A DNA stretch of 64,000 nt from IMG/VR virus record IMGVR_UViG_3300020171_000022, positions 1-64,000 of that record; one strand, given 5' to 3'. The DNA is from a virus. The position numbers and the translations under genes are program-made. This document shows, piece after piece, positions 29,645 to 37,441 of this stretch. The notes beneath the pieces were generated by a model. That model saw only the letters and a program-made list of their open reading frames with translations, ran no database searches and was not told the DNA's origin. Positions within the stretch are counted from its first letter, which is position 1. Each line of letters starts with the position of its first letter.

Positions 29645-30001
29645 ATGCCCACCTTTAAATGCTTCTTTTGTGATCAGCCTGCCTCGTTAGTTGCTTTCTA
29701 CAGTAAAGCCTGTGGGTCCCGAATGGGTCGAACGCTAGAAAATCCTGAGTTGGTCTGTGAGACCTGCTACCGATCCCCTCGAATAATTAATCAACTATCC
29801 CCTATGCGTGGTGGGGATGAAGGGATGTTCTCTTTTAAATTTGAAGCTATCGCAAGATGGAGCAAGAAAGAATTGGCTTGGCATCTATCAAAGAAGTTTT
29901 ATGAGATAAACCATTTATCGAGTAAGCATTGGAGACGTATAATATGGAGAATTTTCTATCTTCATCAGAAACCAAAAAAGGTTCCGAATGAAATCACTTA
30001 A
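29645..30001 (+). CDS. Small zinc-finger protein, 118 residues
   Basis: Starts behind GAGGTAAACC. FKCFFCDQPASLV and CETCYRSPR make a zinc site; the C-terminal half is basic and aromatic (HLSSKHWRRIIWRIFYLHQKPKK). The KCFFC start is shared with the gene at 24973. Its end overlaps the following methyltransferase. Function unknown. Confidence 0.6.
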   Translation: MPTFKCFFCDQPASLVAFYSKACGSRMGRTLENPELVCETCYRSPRIINQLSPMRGGDEGMFSFKFEAIARWSKKELAWHLSKKFYEINHLSSKHWRRIIWRIFYLHQKPKKVPNEIT

Positions 30002-30773
30002 AGATTATCTCTTTTATCAAGATTGTTGGGCAACGATCTATTGTGGAGATTGTCTTGAAGTGATGCCGATGCTTGAGGAAAAAATTAATATGATACTCTG
30101 CGATTTACCTTACGGAACTACCGCCTGTTCGTGGGATACCATAATTCCTTTTGAGTCGCTTTGGAAGGAATATAAGCGGCTAATAAAGGATAACGGAGCG
30201 ATTATCCTGACGGCAAGCCAACCATTCACAAGTGCACTGGTGATGAGTAATATCAAGATGTTTAAGTATGAATGGATATGGGAAAAAGACAAAGGGGCAA
30301 ATTTTGCGTTGTGTAAAAAAACACCAATGAAAACGCACGAAAATATATTAGTGTTTGGTGGTGGGAAATACTTCCCTCAAATGAAAGAAAGGCCACCTGA
30401 AAATATTAGGCAAAATAAACCACGAGTGAACAAGTCAAGCCAGACAGGAACGGTGTGGCTTTGTGGAAAAAGCAAAGGTTCTCTTATTATGAAATATCCA
30501 GAAAGCATTTTGAACTTTAATGCTTGCCGTGAATATCTTCACCCCACCCAGAAGCCCGTTGCCCTCTTTGAATACCTTATTCACACCTACACGAATGAAG
30601 GGGATACGGTGATAGATAACTGTTTGGGAAGTGGCACAACCCTTGTAGCATCAACAAACCTCAACCGGAAGTCCATTGGTATAGAGATTAACCCAAAATA
30701 CTGTGAGATAGCAGTTAAGAGATTGCGCCAAGAGGTATTCGACTTTAGGAAATTGCATGAACCAATTCCTTGA
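29988..30773 (+). CDS. N6-adenine DNA methyltransferase, DxPY type
   Basis: 261 residues. MILCDLPYGTTACSWD carries the catalytic motif (DLPY), followed by the usual W-x-TIIPFESLWKEYKRL; NCLGSGTTLVASTNLNRKSIGIEI holds the SAM site. This catalytic-first order marks the beta class. It overlaps genes on both sides, within a replication-linked operon. One of five predicted DNA methyltransferases in the window. Confidence 0.88.
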   Translation: MKSLKDYLFYQDCWATIYCGDCLEVMPMLEEKINMILCDLPYGTTACSWDTIIPFESLWKEYKRLIKDNGAIILTASQPFTSALVMSNIKMFKYEWIWEKDKGANFALCKKTPMKTHENILVFGGGKYFPQMKERPPENIRQNKPRVNKSSQTGTVWLCGKSKGSLIMKYPESILNFNACREYLHPTQKPVALFEYLIHTYTNEGDTVIDNCLGSGTTLVASTNLNRKSIGIEINPKYCEIAVKRLRQEVFDFRKLHEPIP

Positions 30774-32397
30774 ATCTGCATTAAAATATCAGGCAAAAGG
30801 TTATTCCGTTATTCCTGTCAATCCTTCGATGGAAAAGGATAAGGGTAAGAAACCTCTCGTTAAGTGGGAATGGTTTCAGTCAAGGATCGCCTCCGAGGAT
30901 GAAATTACAGCATGGTGGGTGAAATATCCAAAGGCAATGATCGGGGTGGTGTGCGGTAAAACTTCAAACATAATATCCATTGATGCCGATACCCCAGAAG
31001 CAATTGAGAAGATGGAAGGATTTTTACCGGATAGTCTGATCGTTCCTACCGTCCAAACTCCAAGGGGAGGACGACATTACGATTTTCAATATACCAGCGG
31101 GATAAGAAACTCAAATAATGGCTTATTACATACACGGGGCGAGGGTGGATTTATCATCGTTCCCCCATCATGCAGGAGCGATGGCGTACCTTATGTGTGG
31201 ATATGCGAGGGCGATCCGCCCATCCTGCCCGAAATACTCTTGAAGTATTTAAAAGATATGCAAGGTTTATATATATGGGAACAAGAAAAAACATCTTCCT
31301 TGTCGTCAGAAGTCGTCAGGATGTTTGGAGATCATAGGAAGGATGAAGACCTTTTTCATACTGCTAATTGCCTAATAAAAGGTGGAATGCCTATTCGAGA
31401 AATCTCTCAAGTTCTTGAAGCTATTATGAATTCTTGGGGGGAAGGGTTTGATGAAAAATGGAGAGAAGAAAAAATTCAAAGTGCTTTGAAACGTGCAGAA
31501 AAGAAAGAAAGAAATTTAGCAGAAGAGGTTAGAGAATGGATTTTGTCGTCATCTGGCGTCTTTTTGTCGTCAGAAGTCGTCAGGAGTCTACATTTGTCGT
31601 CAAGAGACGAGGGAAAAAATCTGTCAAAAACACTAGAAAGGCTTTGTGAACAAGGACTTATAGAGAAATATGGTAACAAGAGGGGAAACTTTAGAACAGT
31701 AGAGAAAGACTGCCAAGAAATAAACTTCCTCGATGTCGAGGATAACCCTGTTAATATTCAATGGCCCTTTGAGATCGAACGGTATGTGTTAACCTATCCT
31801 AAAAATATCGTTGTGATAGCCGGAGTCCAGAATGCGGGTAAGACTGGATTCCTTCTCAATACTGCACTTGCGAATAAAGAGAGATTTAAGATTAACTATT
31901 TCTCTTCGGAGATGGGAGCAATGGAGTTAAAGATAAGACTCCAAAAGTTTAGGGAGCCTTTAAAACAATGGAAGACCGTAAATTTCAGGGAGCGATCCTC
32001 AAATTTCGTTGATGTGGTAGAGCCGGATGAAGTAAATATTATCGATTTTCTTGAAATTACAGAGGAATTTTATAAAATTGCCGCTATTTTAAAGGAAATT
32101 TATGAGAAATTAAAGAATGGAATAGCCATTATTGCAATCCAGAAAGATCCCAAAAAAGAATATGGCAGGGGTGGAACAATGGGACTTGAGAAGCCGAGGC
32201 TTTATCTTAATATCGAATATGGAAAGTTGGAGATTATAAAGGCTAAAAACTGGGCCAACGTAGAAATCAATCCAAATGGATTATCAAGGGAGTTTAAGAT
32301 AGTCCAGGGAGCAAAGTTTATTATGATGGATGAATGGAAATCGAAAGATTCCAAAAAACCCGAAAGGAAATCGTGGTATGAAGGGAGGAATGAATGA
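30757..32397 (+). CDS. Primase-polymerase/helicase fusion
   Basis: 546 residues. Residues 1-160 fit the bifunctional primase-polymerase fold (YSVIPVNP, IISIDADTPEA with the acidic pair, PRGGRHYDF). A winged-helix-like linker (about 255-330) precedes a RecA-type ATPase with Walker A AGVQNAGKT near residue 365. The ATPase lacks some residues of classic DnaB, so it may be a loader or a reduced helicase. It is the main replication protein visible here. Confidence 0.8.
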   Translation: MNQFLESALKYQAKGYSVIPVNPSMEKDKGKKPLVKWEWFQSRIASEDEITAWWVKYPKAMIGVVCGKTSNIISIDADTPEAIEKMEGFLPDSLIVPTVQTPRGGRHYDFQYTSGIRNSNNGLLHTRGEGGFIIVPPSCRSDGVPYVWICEGDPPILPEILLKYLKDMQGLYIWEQEKTSSLSSEVVRMFGDHRKDEDLFHTANCLIKGGMPIREISQVLEAIMNSWGEGFDEKWREEKIQSALKRAEKKERNLAEEVREWILSSSGVFLSSEVVRSLHLSSRDEGKNLSKTLERLCEQGLIEKYGNKRGNFRTVEKDCQEINFLDVEDNPVNIQWPFEIERYVLTYPKNIVVIAGVQNAGKTGFLLNTALANKERFKINYFSSEMGAMELKIRLQKFREPLKQWKTVNFRERSSNFVDVVEPDEVNIIDFLEITEEFYKIAAILKEIYEKLKNGIAIIAIQKDPKKEYGRGGTMGLEKPRLYLNIEYGKLEIIKAKNWANVEINPNGLSREFKIVQGAKFIMMDEWKSKDSKKPERKSWYEGRNE

Positions 32398-32654
32398 AGA
32401 GCTGCCAAAATTGTCGGTGGGATAGATTAAATTCACAAAACCAGAAAATGATTTCCTGTGAGCAAGGCCATATAAGGACGTTTCAAGGGATAATTAAAGA
32501 TTGTCATGCTTGGGGGGAAAAGAAAATACTCGCCTGCAAGCTCATCAATCCTCAAGGCCAATGCCAGGACTGGGAGTTAAAGATTCAAAAGAATTGGTGT
32601 AAAGAATGTATAAACCACATTTTTGTAATGCCCAAATTAGAGGAGGAAACATGA
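32394..32654 (+). CDS. Cys-rich small protein, 86 residues
   Basis: Seven Cys arranged as SCQNCRWDR, SCEQGH, DCHAWG, LACKL, QCQDW and WCKECINH, suggesting two small zinc sites. Overlaps the primase gene by 4 bases. No family recognised. Confidence 0.6.
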   Translation: MKSCQNCRWDRLNSQNQKMISCEQGHIRTFQGIIKDCHAWGEKKILACKLINPQGQCQDWELKIQKNWCKECINHIFVMPKLEEET

Positions 32655-32872
32655 TCTGTAAAGCATGTAGGGCCGATGCCCTAATCCATGTGGCAAGGTA
32701 TGGGAATATGCCAAAAAAGATCGAATGTTCTCATGGATTGTGTTGGTGCGCTTATCCAAAAGATAAACGCAATAATTGGAATGTGTCTGTGCAGGATACA
32801 GAAGGTGTCCCGGATCCTGTCTGGGAGATCGTTTTTTGTCCTATCTGTGGTCGGAAATTGGAAGGGAACTGA
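32651..32872 (+). CDS. Small zinc protein, 73 residues
   Basis: ATG at 32651 follows AGGAGGAAAC and overlaps the previous gene. MICKACRAD and FCPICGRKL flank a CSHGLCWCAYP segment. The plan, N-terminal knuckle, aromatic loop and C-terminal CPxCG, resembles the cassette zinc protein at 16274. Function unknown. Confidence 0.65.
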   Translation: MICKACRADALIHVARYGNMPKKIECSHGLCWCAYPKDKRNNWNVSVQDTEGVPDPVWEIVFCPICGRKLEGN

Positions 32873-33226
32873 ATGACATCAAATCGTTCTAAAGGCTTAG
32901 CCTATATCCGTGAGGTGCGGAAAATATTGGAGGTTCACGGACATACTTGCGAAGGCCCTGGGTATGCTCCAATGTGGACACCAAAAGGTATGATAGCCTG
33001 CCATCGAGATTATTTTGATGTCTGGGATTTGCTTTCCTTTACTGATACCAACGGAATTCACGGCCACCAGGTCTGCACAAAGGATAATAAATTGAGAAAT
33101 GTGAAGAAAATTCAGGCAGTTGGATTATCGGGATACCTTTGGGTTAGGCTGCCAGGTGGAAAATATGATAAATATTGGGTGGAAAAGGACAAGATAACCA
33201 TCGAAGAATGGGAAAAAGACCCATAA
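32873..33226 (+). CDS. Holliday-resolvase-like PD-(D/E)XK nuclease
   Basis: 117 residues. KGLAYIREVRKILEVHG is the entry helix; ACHRDYFDVWDLLSF provides the catalytic Asp and GHQVCTKDN the strand with the last Lys, in the order of small phage nucleases related to Holliday junction resolvases and VRR-type enzymes. It lies at the end of the replication operon, which fits a role in resolving DNA branches. Confidence 0.6.
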   Translation: MTSNRSKGLAYIREVRKILEVHGHTCEGPGYAPMWTPKGMIACHRDYFDVWDLLSFTDTNGIHGHQVCTKDNKLRNVKKIQAVGLSGYLWVRLPGGKYDKYWVEKDKITIEEWEKDP

Positions 33227-33293
33227 AAGCGCCTCCAGTGAAGCAGGAGACCCCTCTATGACGATATTTCATCATGAGTTTGTCAATACCCTC

Positions 33294-33503
33294 CTAACAC
33301 TTCCCGCAGCCAGGGCACTCCCCCATAATCTCTGTGCACAATTCCATTTCCTCTTTGGCAAGATCAGACAGTAAGGAATGCGCCTTGTCTTTCGCTTCTA
33401 TGAACCTTTCAATGTAAAGGGGATATTTCTCCACGTCCACTACGGCGCAAAAGGCTTGCCACATTTCGTTTAAACATTCCATAAACTCCTGTTTTTTATT
33501 CAT
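33294..33503 (-). CDS. Small protein with C-terminal Cys motif
   Basis: 69 residues, last gene of a leftward operon of about twelve tiny genes. A helical body (FIEAKDKAHSLLSDLAKEEMEL) ends in CPGCGKC. Start behind GGGAGGG. Function unknown. Confidence 0.55.
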   Translation of the reverse strand: MNKKQEFMECLNEMWQAFCAVVDVEKYPLYIERFIEAKDKAHSLLSDLAKEEMELCTEIMGECPGCGKC

Positions 33504-33506
33504 TTT

Positions 33507-33761
33507 TCATTCCCTCCCTTCTTTATATCCCAACTTATCAAAACATTTAGGACATAATGTTTTATATGTTTCGCTGGTCAATTCCGAATCTGGTGTTTCG
33601 AGCCATCTTCGAGCGGTTCCGTTGTCGAAATCTTTCCAAGGTATAAACTTCCCGCAAATATCACATTTCAGCGTTACTGGAAATGCCCTGTTATATGACC
33701 TAATATCAAGCCTTACGGTTCCATCTTTATCAATTTCTGCTCCTGTTAATCTGTCTTTCAT
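33507..33761 (-). CDS. Small zinc-ribbon protein, 84 residues
   Basis: LKCDICGKFIPWKDF and LCPKCFDKLGY are a four-Cys ribbon common in phages. The N-terminal part is beta-like (DKDGTVRLDIRSYNRAFPV). Four bases from the next gene. Function unknown. Confidence 0.65.
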   Translation of the reverse strand: MKDRLTGAEIDKDGTVRLDIRSYNRAFPVTLKCDICGKFIPWKDFDNGTARRWLETPDSELTSETYKTLCPKCFDKLGYKEGRE

Positions 33762-33762
33762 T

Positions 33763-33948
33763 TCATTCCCTCCCTTCTAATTCATTTTTGTCAAAACCTG
33801 CATAAAAGGCATCCCCATCCAGCAGGACGCCATAGTCATATATTTTGGCTTTGTGTGATTCAAACCCTATCCGAGCAATCACCCCCTCATGGCCTGCCTT
33901 CCAATATCCATGATCCACTTTAATTTTGATCTTATCTCCTATTTCCAT
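33763..33948 (-). CDS. Small SH3/KOW-like protein, 61 residues
   Basis: The sequence GDKIKIKVDHGYWKAGHEGVIARIG has the strand and Gly pattern of KOW or SH3-like barrels, continuing to YGVLLDGDAFYAGF. Such folds bind nucleic acid or protein. Member of the leftward small-gene operon, behind GGGAGGGGTG. Confidence 0.55.
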   Translation of the reverse strand: MEIGDKIKIKVDHGYWKAGHEGVIARIGFESHKAKIYDYGVLLDGDAFYAGFDKNELEGRE

Positions 33949-33951
33949 CCC

Positions 33952-34281
33952 TCACCCCTCCTTTTTAACTGGTTCGATCCAGTCAATGTCTAAACTAATT
34001 CTGCCGCCATAATCGCCATTCCTTCCTGTCCGTTCCTGCACTTCTCTTGATAGTTTGCTGTATTCCTCTTGCCATTTGTTTTTGCACAGATGACATCGGT
34101 CAATCTGCCCATACTGGTTAAATTTGCAATAACAATCCTGAGGCCGGTGGATATAAACCGCAATGCCCAACCAACCCCAAGCAGTTCCGCGGTGATGATG
34201 GACTTTTACATTCTCATACCTTTGGGAAATCAAGAATTTCTTAACCTCTTTTGATTCAGTCTTTCGGTCTGTCCATTTCAT
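33952..34281 (-). CDS. Small protein with central Cys pair, 109 residues
   Basis: Contains VKVHHHRGTAWGWLGIAVYI, a beta-rich His/Trp segment, and CYCKF...RCHLCKNKW, a possible zinc site in the middle, ending in an acidic IDWIEPV. Overlaps the upstream gene by four bases. No family recognised. Confidence 0.55.
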   Translation of the reverse strand: MKWTDRKTESKEVKKFLISQRYENVKVHHHRGTAWGWLGIAVYIHRPQDCYCKFNQYGQIDRCHLCKNKWQEEYSKLSREVQERTGRNGDYGGRISLDIDWIEPVKKEG

Positions 34282-34463
34282 TTTATCCTCCCTTCTGCCT
34301 TATTTATGGCTTGTTGTAAAATGTCAAGACATTTCTGGGGTGGCGTAACTGTTTGAATATCATCGGCTACCATTTTGGAAACATATCTCACCGCCAGCTT
34401 ACAGGCCCTCAATAACTCCTGGAATATTTCATCCTTTTTCTCTTTAAATTCTTGTGTTTCCAT
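34278..34463 (-). CDS. Small helical protein, 61 residues
   Basis: Entirely helical (FKEKKDEIFQELLRACKLAVRYV, KCLDILQQAINKAEG). Start behind GACGGAGG. Function unknown. Confidence 0.5.
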   Translation of the reverse strand: METQEFKEKKDEIFQELLRACKLAVRYVSKMVADDIQTVTPPQKCLDILQQAINKAEGRIK

Positions 34464-34511
34464 TTTATCCTCCGTCCCGGTGATCTGTCGGGTGAGTCTG
34501 GGGTTAAAAGG

Positions 34512-34721
34512 TTAAACCGGTATAATCCACTGAAAACCTGGTAATTGCTCGACTTGTGCGAATAGCCTGGCTGCCGCTGTGTATTGCTGTTTGACATCAT
34601 TCAGATAATGCCCTTTATTCATTAATTTGATTGCTCTTTCAGGTTCATTACAAATGGCTACATCAAAACTTTCATACTGATCAAATTGAACTATCTTCTT
34701 TCCGACTGCCTTATATTCCAT
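34512..34721 (-). CDS. Small protein of unknown function, 69 residues
   Basis: ATG at 34721 follows GGGAGGAAATAAA. The sequence KKIVQFDQYESFDVAIC is beta-like and is followed by a helical part with QQYTAAARLFAQVEQL. Upstream extensions of this frame overlap the neighbouring gene and are not needed. Function unknown. Confidence 0.55.
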   Translation of the reverse strand: MEYKAVGKKIVQFDQYESFDVAICNEPERAIKLMNKGHYLNDVKQQYTAAARLFAQVEQLPGFQWIIPV

Positions 34722-34722
34722 T

Positions 34723-34926
34723 TTATTTCCTCCCTTCTCCCCGTATGGCCATGGGGTCACAATTTTTACAATCTTTTCCAAACAATCCCTTTGATGGGCA
34801 GACTGAAGGACGATGTTTAATTTTTAATATCTCTTGGTAATGATCCATATGACATTTTCCCCAAATATTATGAAGATTTCTCTTACACACTCCACATGAA
34901 ATTATTAATCCTTTTTTACATTTCAT
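34723..34926 (-). CDS. Small Cys-rich protein, 67 residues
   Basis: ATG at 34926 is 6 bases after GGAG. CKKGLIISCGVCKRNL, KCHMDH and DCKNCDP provide about eight Cys, suggesting one or two zinc sites. Function unknown. Confidence 0.55.
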   Translation of the reverse strand: MKCKKGLIISCGVCKRNLHNIWGKCHMDHYQEILKIKHRPSVCPSKGLFGKDCKNCDPMAIRGEGRK

Positions 34927-34974
34927 CTCAATCTCCATTCTCCCCGTGCGGCCGATAGGACAGCCGGTTCTGAG

Positions 34975-35157
34975 TTAGTTGATTCTGATCGTTTCAAATT
35001 CATTCGCCTTTTCGATCTTGGCTTCTGCTGTTGGATTCCCGTTTCTAAGATCATGTAAGCGATAACAAGGCCAGCAGGCCACGAGGCCAACAGCCTTATA
35101 GCCATCACAAAGCGGACATCGATTTGAAGCCCTCACATTTTCGTTGTCAATTTTCAT
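34975..35157 (-). CDS. Small zinc-knuckle protein, 60 residues
   Basis: RCPLCDGYKAVGLVACWPCYRLHDLR is a compact four-Cys knuckle. Start behind AAGGAGGTTTAAA. It is followed by one of the hairpin-bearing spacers of this operon. Function unknown. Confidence 0.6.
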   Translation of the reverse strand: MKIDNENVRASNRCPLCDGYKAVGLVACWPCYRLHDLRNGNPTAEAKIEKANEFETIRIN

Positions 35158-35197
35158 TTTAAACCTCCTTCTCTGTCATGCCGAGGACAGTCTAAGG

Positions 35198-35425
35198 TTA
35201 GATTGTCTCTGCAATTTCTTTTATTGTGGATTCAAGATGTTTGGATATAATATGTCGGAGATTAGTAATTTTATAACCAAGTTCCCATAGACGGCATTGA
35301 AGTTTATCTTCCTTTTCCGTCCATCCACAAGTTTGGGCTTCTTTTATTGTTAACCCTGCAAATCTTTCAAGAGCCTTTTTGATGGCCAGAGCTTCCGCCT
35401 CATACTCTCTTAATATATCTTTCAT
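35198..35425 (-). CDS. Small helical protein, 75 residues
   Basis: Predicted helices throughout (LREYEAEALAIKKALERFAGL, LWELGYKITNLRHIISKHL). Start behind AAAGAGG. No domain recognised. Followed by a spacer containing TAACCTTAGACTGTC and a small hairpin. Confidence 0.55.
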   Translation of the reverse strand: MKDILREYEAEALAIKKALERFAGLTIKEAQTCGWTEKEDKLQCRLWELGYKITNLRHIISKHLESTIKEIAETI

Positions 35426-35478
35426 TTTATACCTCTTTCTAGGCAGTTTATTGACTTGCCTAGGTCAAGGTTGAGGGT

Positions 35479-35625
35479 TTATTCAGGTAATTTATTAATA
35501 ATTCTTGAGCAATAATATTGCCCTGCGGTCTTTCTAAGATAATCACATTTTTTGCTTTTCTTCGATGAATTAGAAAAGCAATGTTTAGTTTTGCAATATT
35601 CTATAATCTCTTTTAAACTCTTCAT
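35479..35625 (-). CDS. Tiny Cys-containing protein, 48 residues
   Basis: MKSLKEIIEYCKTKHC, KKCDYL and YYCSRII carry four Cys in a basic, helical context. Start behind AAAGGGGATTAAG. It lies between two similar hairpin-bearing spacers. Function unknown. Confidence 0.5.
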   Translation of the reverse strand: MKSLKEIIEYCKTKHCFSNSSKKSKKCDYLRKTAGQYYCSRIINKLPE

Positions 35626-35683
35626 CTTAATCCCCTTTCCAGCAGTTTTGTGTCATGCTGAGGACGGCTGAGGGTTAATCCCC

Positions 35684-35848
35684 TTAGCTATTATTTGATG
35701 GTTTGAATTGAGAAGCCTTTCTTAACATTGCTAATCCTTCTCGTGCTCCTTCACCGATAGGATCATATTTTCTTTTGGGTTTTGGGGTTAATCTTTTTAA
35801 CCCCTCTATTTTCCCAAACTCTTTTAAAATTTGTTTTCTTCTATTCAT
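35684..35848 (-). CDS. Tiny basic protein, 54 residues
   Basis: ATG at 35848 behind GGGGAAGAA. Very basic N-terminal half (RRKQILKEFGKIEG, KPKRKYDP) and a short helix (EGLAMLRKA). May bind nucleic acid. Function unknown. Confidence 0.5.
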   Translation of the reverse strand: MNRRKQILKEFGKIEGLKRLTPKPKRKYDPIGEGAREGLAMLRKASQFKPSNNS

Positions 35849-35883
35849 TTTCTTCCCCTTATCACCCTGGTGCGGCAAGCCAA

Positions 35884-35970
35884 TTATTGGGCTTTACCAC
35901 ACCACGTACACCAGGTCTGGGTCCCGTATACCGGCATCCCGCAGTGCCGGCAAGGTTTAGATTTGATCAT
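35884..35970 (-). CDS. Tiny zinc-ribbon peptide, 28 residues
   Basis: ATG at 35970 is preceded by AAAAGGAGGAAAAG. CRHCGMPVYGTQTWCTWCG is a minimal four-Cys zinc ribbon. Probably the first gene of the leftward small-gene operon. A longer upstream frame exists but has no good start signal. Confidence 0.55.
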   Translation of the reverse strand: MIKSKPCRHCGMPVYGTQTWCTWCGKAQ

Positions 35971-36222
35971 CTTTTCCTCCTTTTTAGTTTTTACTTTATT
36001 AATATCTGCATGAGCCGTGCCAAAAACTTTATTCTTTTTTTCACACCCATTATCGTTGAAATCATTAAGCAATTCCCTTTTTTGAATGTCTGATAATATT
36101 TCCGATATTCCAAAAGTGACGCAATTTGCGGCTCAAGTGACAATTTTTGTACGATTGAATCTAAAAAAACTCTTAAAAAGGAACCTGCGCTCACGCGTCT
36201 ATCAGGCACAGGCTCGAGGGCC
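35971..36222. other. Intergenic region between divergent operons
   Basis: About 250 bases without a supported gene. A hairpin at 36184-36212 (CCTGCGC with GGCACAGG) is followed by T5 on the minus strand. I did not find a convincing leftward promoter, although one must exist here or nearby. Confidence 0.4.
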
Positions 36223-36250
36223 TTGACAAAACAAAATAATGTTTTATAAT
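36223..36250 (+). promoter_or_regulatory. First of two tandem promoters before HNH/terminase
   Basis: TTGACA (36223-36228), 16-bp spacer, TATAAT (36245-36250), both boxes matching consensus. Confidence 0.75.
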
Positions 36251-36272
36251 GTTGAACACTAAAAAAAATCTC

Positions 36273-36300
36273 TTGACAAATCAAAAAAAAGGTTTAAGAT
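36273..36300 (+). promoter_or_regulatory. Second tandem promoter
   Basis: TTGACA (36273-36278), 16-bp spacer with an A tract, TAAGAT (36295-36300). Placed 50 bases after the first promoter. Confidence 0.65.
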
Positions 36301-36316
36301 AGATGGTAATGAAGAT

Positions 36317-36368
36317 CCGCTATGCTGGTAGCGGAATAAAAGCCATCCAGCAGGCTTAACCGAGCCTG
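36317..36368 (+). promoter_or_regulatory. Folded leader with two hairpins
   Basis: Hairpin CCGCTA/TAGCGG (36317-36334) and hairpin CAGGCT/AGCCTG (36351-36368). The loop of the first (GCTGG) can pair with CCAGC just before the second. The leader extends to the HNH start at 36420 and could control it; no known class recognised. Confidence 0.45.
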
Positions 36369-36419
36369 AGCCATGAGACGTCGAACATACGTAGTTGCCT
36401 CTATTAATCGGTAAATAAT

Positions 36420-36872
36420 ATGGGTAGACTCCTACAAAACACCTGGATTTACAGACTTCACAACGAGCCTAATAATAGAACCCTGCCTTTTGGACGTAAG
36501 AAGCACCGTAAAAGAACTCAATTAAATTCCGTCTCTTTAAGAGAATGTGCAGTTGAAAAACAGGAGAGAACATCGGCTCGTTACTGGAACTGGCGAAAGA
36601 GAGTATTGACCCGTGACCATTTCGCCTGCACAGTATGCGGGAATACGGGACGCAAAGTAAAATTAGAAGCACATCATATCAAACCCTGGTTCGACTTCCC
36701 CGCTAAACGCTTCATGCTGGATAACGGAATAACACTCTGCTTTGATTGCCACAACTCAAAACATCCTTGGAGATTTGATAAACCCACTAAAATTATTCAA
36801 CAATTCGATCATATAACACAAGAACTCATTAAAAAAAGACTGTCTAAAATGCCTTTATGGATGAATAAATAA
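36420..36872 (+). CDS. HNH endonuclease upstream of terminase
   Basis: 150 residues. RVLTRDHFACTVCGNTG, LEAHHIKPW and GITLCFDCHNSKH form a complete HNH with its zinc knuckles. HNH proteins next to terminase genes assist terminase cleavage in some long-tailed phages, while others are homing enzymes; the location just before the small terminase favours the first, tentatively. No Shine-Dalgarno is evident at the start. Confidence 0.8.
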   Translation: MGRLLQNTWIYRLHNEPNNRTLPFGRKKHRKRTQLNSVSLRECAVEKQERTSARYWNWRKRVLTRDHFACTVCGNTGRKVKLEAHHIKPWFDFPAKRFMLDNGITLCFDCHNSKHPWRFDKPTKIIQQFDHITQELIKKRLSKMPLWMNK

Positions 36873-36952
36873 TCACTCTTACACCTTGCCTCCATCACAC
36901 AACCATAACCCCACAAACAATCCATCATCGCACACCATCCCCAAAATAACTC

Positions 36953-36983
36953 TTGACAACCCTAAAAAAATATGTTTTATACT
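36953..36983 (+). promoter_or_regulatory. Promoter before small terminase gene
   Basis: TTGACA (36953-36958) and TATACT (36978-36983) with a long 19-base spacer (TTATAC one base earlier gives 18). Only five bases separate it from the ATG at 36989. Confidence 0.5.
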
Positions 36984-36988
36984 CGATT

Positions 36989-37441
36989 ATGGTAAAATTA
37001 ACACTGAAACAACGTAAATTTTGGAAACATTACCAGATTCATCATAATGGCGCTGCCGCTGCTAAATATGCTGGTAGCAATGGTAAAAATGGGAATAGCC
37101 TAAAAGTTGCAGGGTCACTACTTTTAACATCGTTAAACCTATCGATGCCAGAACTACTTAATGCACAGGGATTAACCGATGAAGCCTTAGCTCAGCCCCT
37201 CAAGGATGGGATGCAGGCCAAGAAGCCTCTAATCGCTACCTGGGAAGGTAAGATCACAGACCGGATCGACGTTGATGATCATCCTACCCGCCTCAAGGCT
37301 GCGGAATTAATCGGGAGGATGAAAGGAGTTTTCGTCGACCGACACGAGTTGACCGGCAGGGATGGAGGGGATATCATCCTCCAAGTTAAGATCCCTAAAG
37401 GTAAGGGGCACCGGCAAACCATCGAGGTGGGGGAGGAGTGA
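36989..37441 (+). CDS. Probable terminase small subunit
   Basis: 150 residues from the ATG at 36989; an upstream frame overlaps the promoter. LTLKQRKFWKHYQIHHNGAAAAKYAG is the N-terminal DNA-binding helix set of small terminases, followed by an oligomerisation region (RIDVDDHPTRLKAAELIGRMKGVF) and a basic C-terminus. It recognises the packaging site and delivers DNA to the large subunit encoded next. Predicted to be leaderless. Confidence 0.7.
   Translation: MVKLTLKQRKFWKHYQIHHNGAAAAKYAGSNGKNGNSLKVAGSLLLTSLNLSMPELLNAQGLTDEALAQPLKDGMQAKKPLIATWEGKITDRIDVDDHPTRLKAAELIGRMKGVFVDRHELTGRDGGDIILQVKIPKGKGHRQTIEVGEE

Noticed and set aside
33960-34000. tRNA-like GGTTCGATCC sequence
   Set aside because: It lies within a small gene and no acceptor or anticodon arms can be placed around it; I found no tRNA gene in the window.
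35991-36284. 97-codon minus-strand frame over the tandem promoters
   Set aside because: Covers two consensus promoters of the other strand and lacks a start signal.
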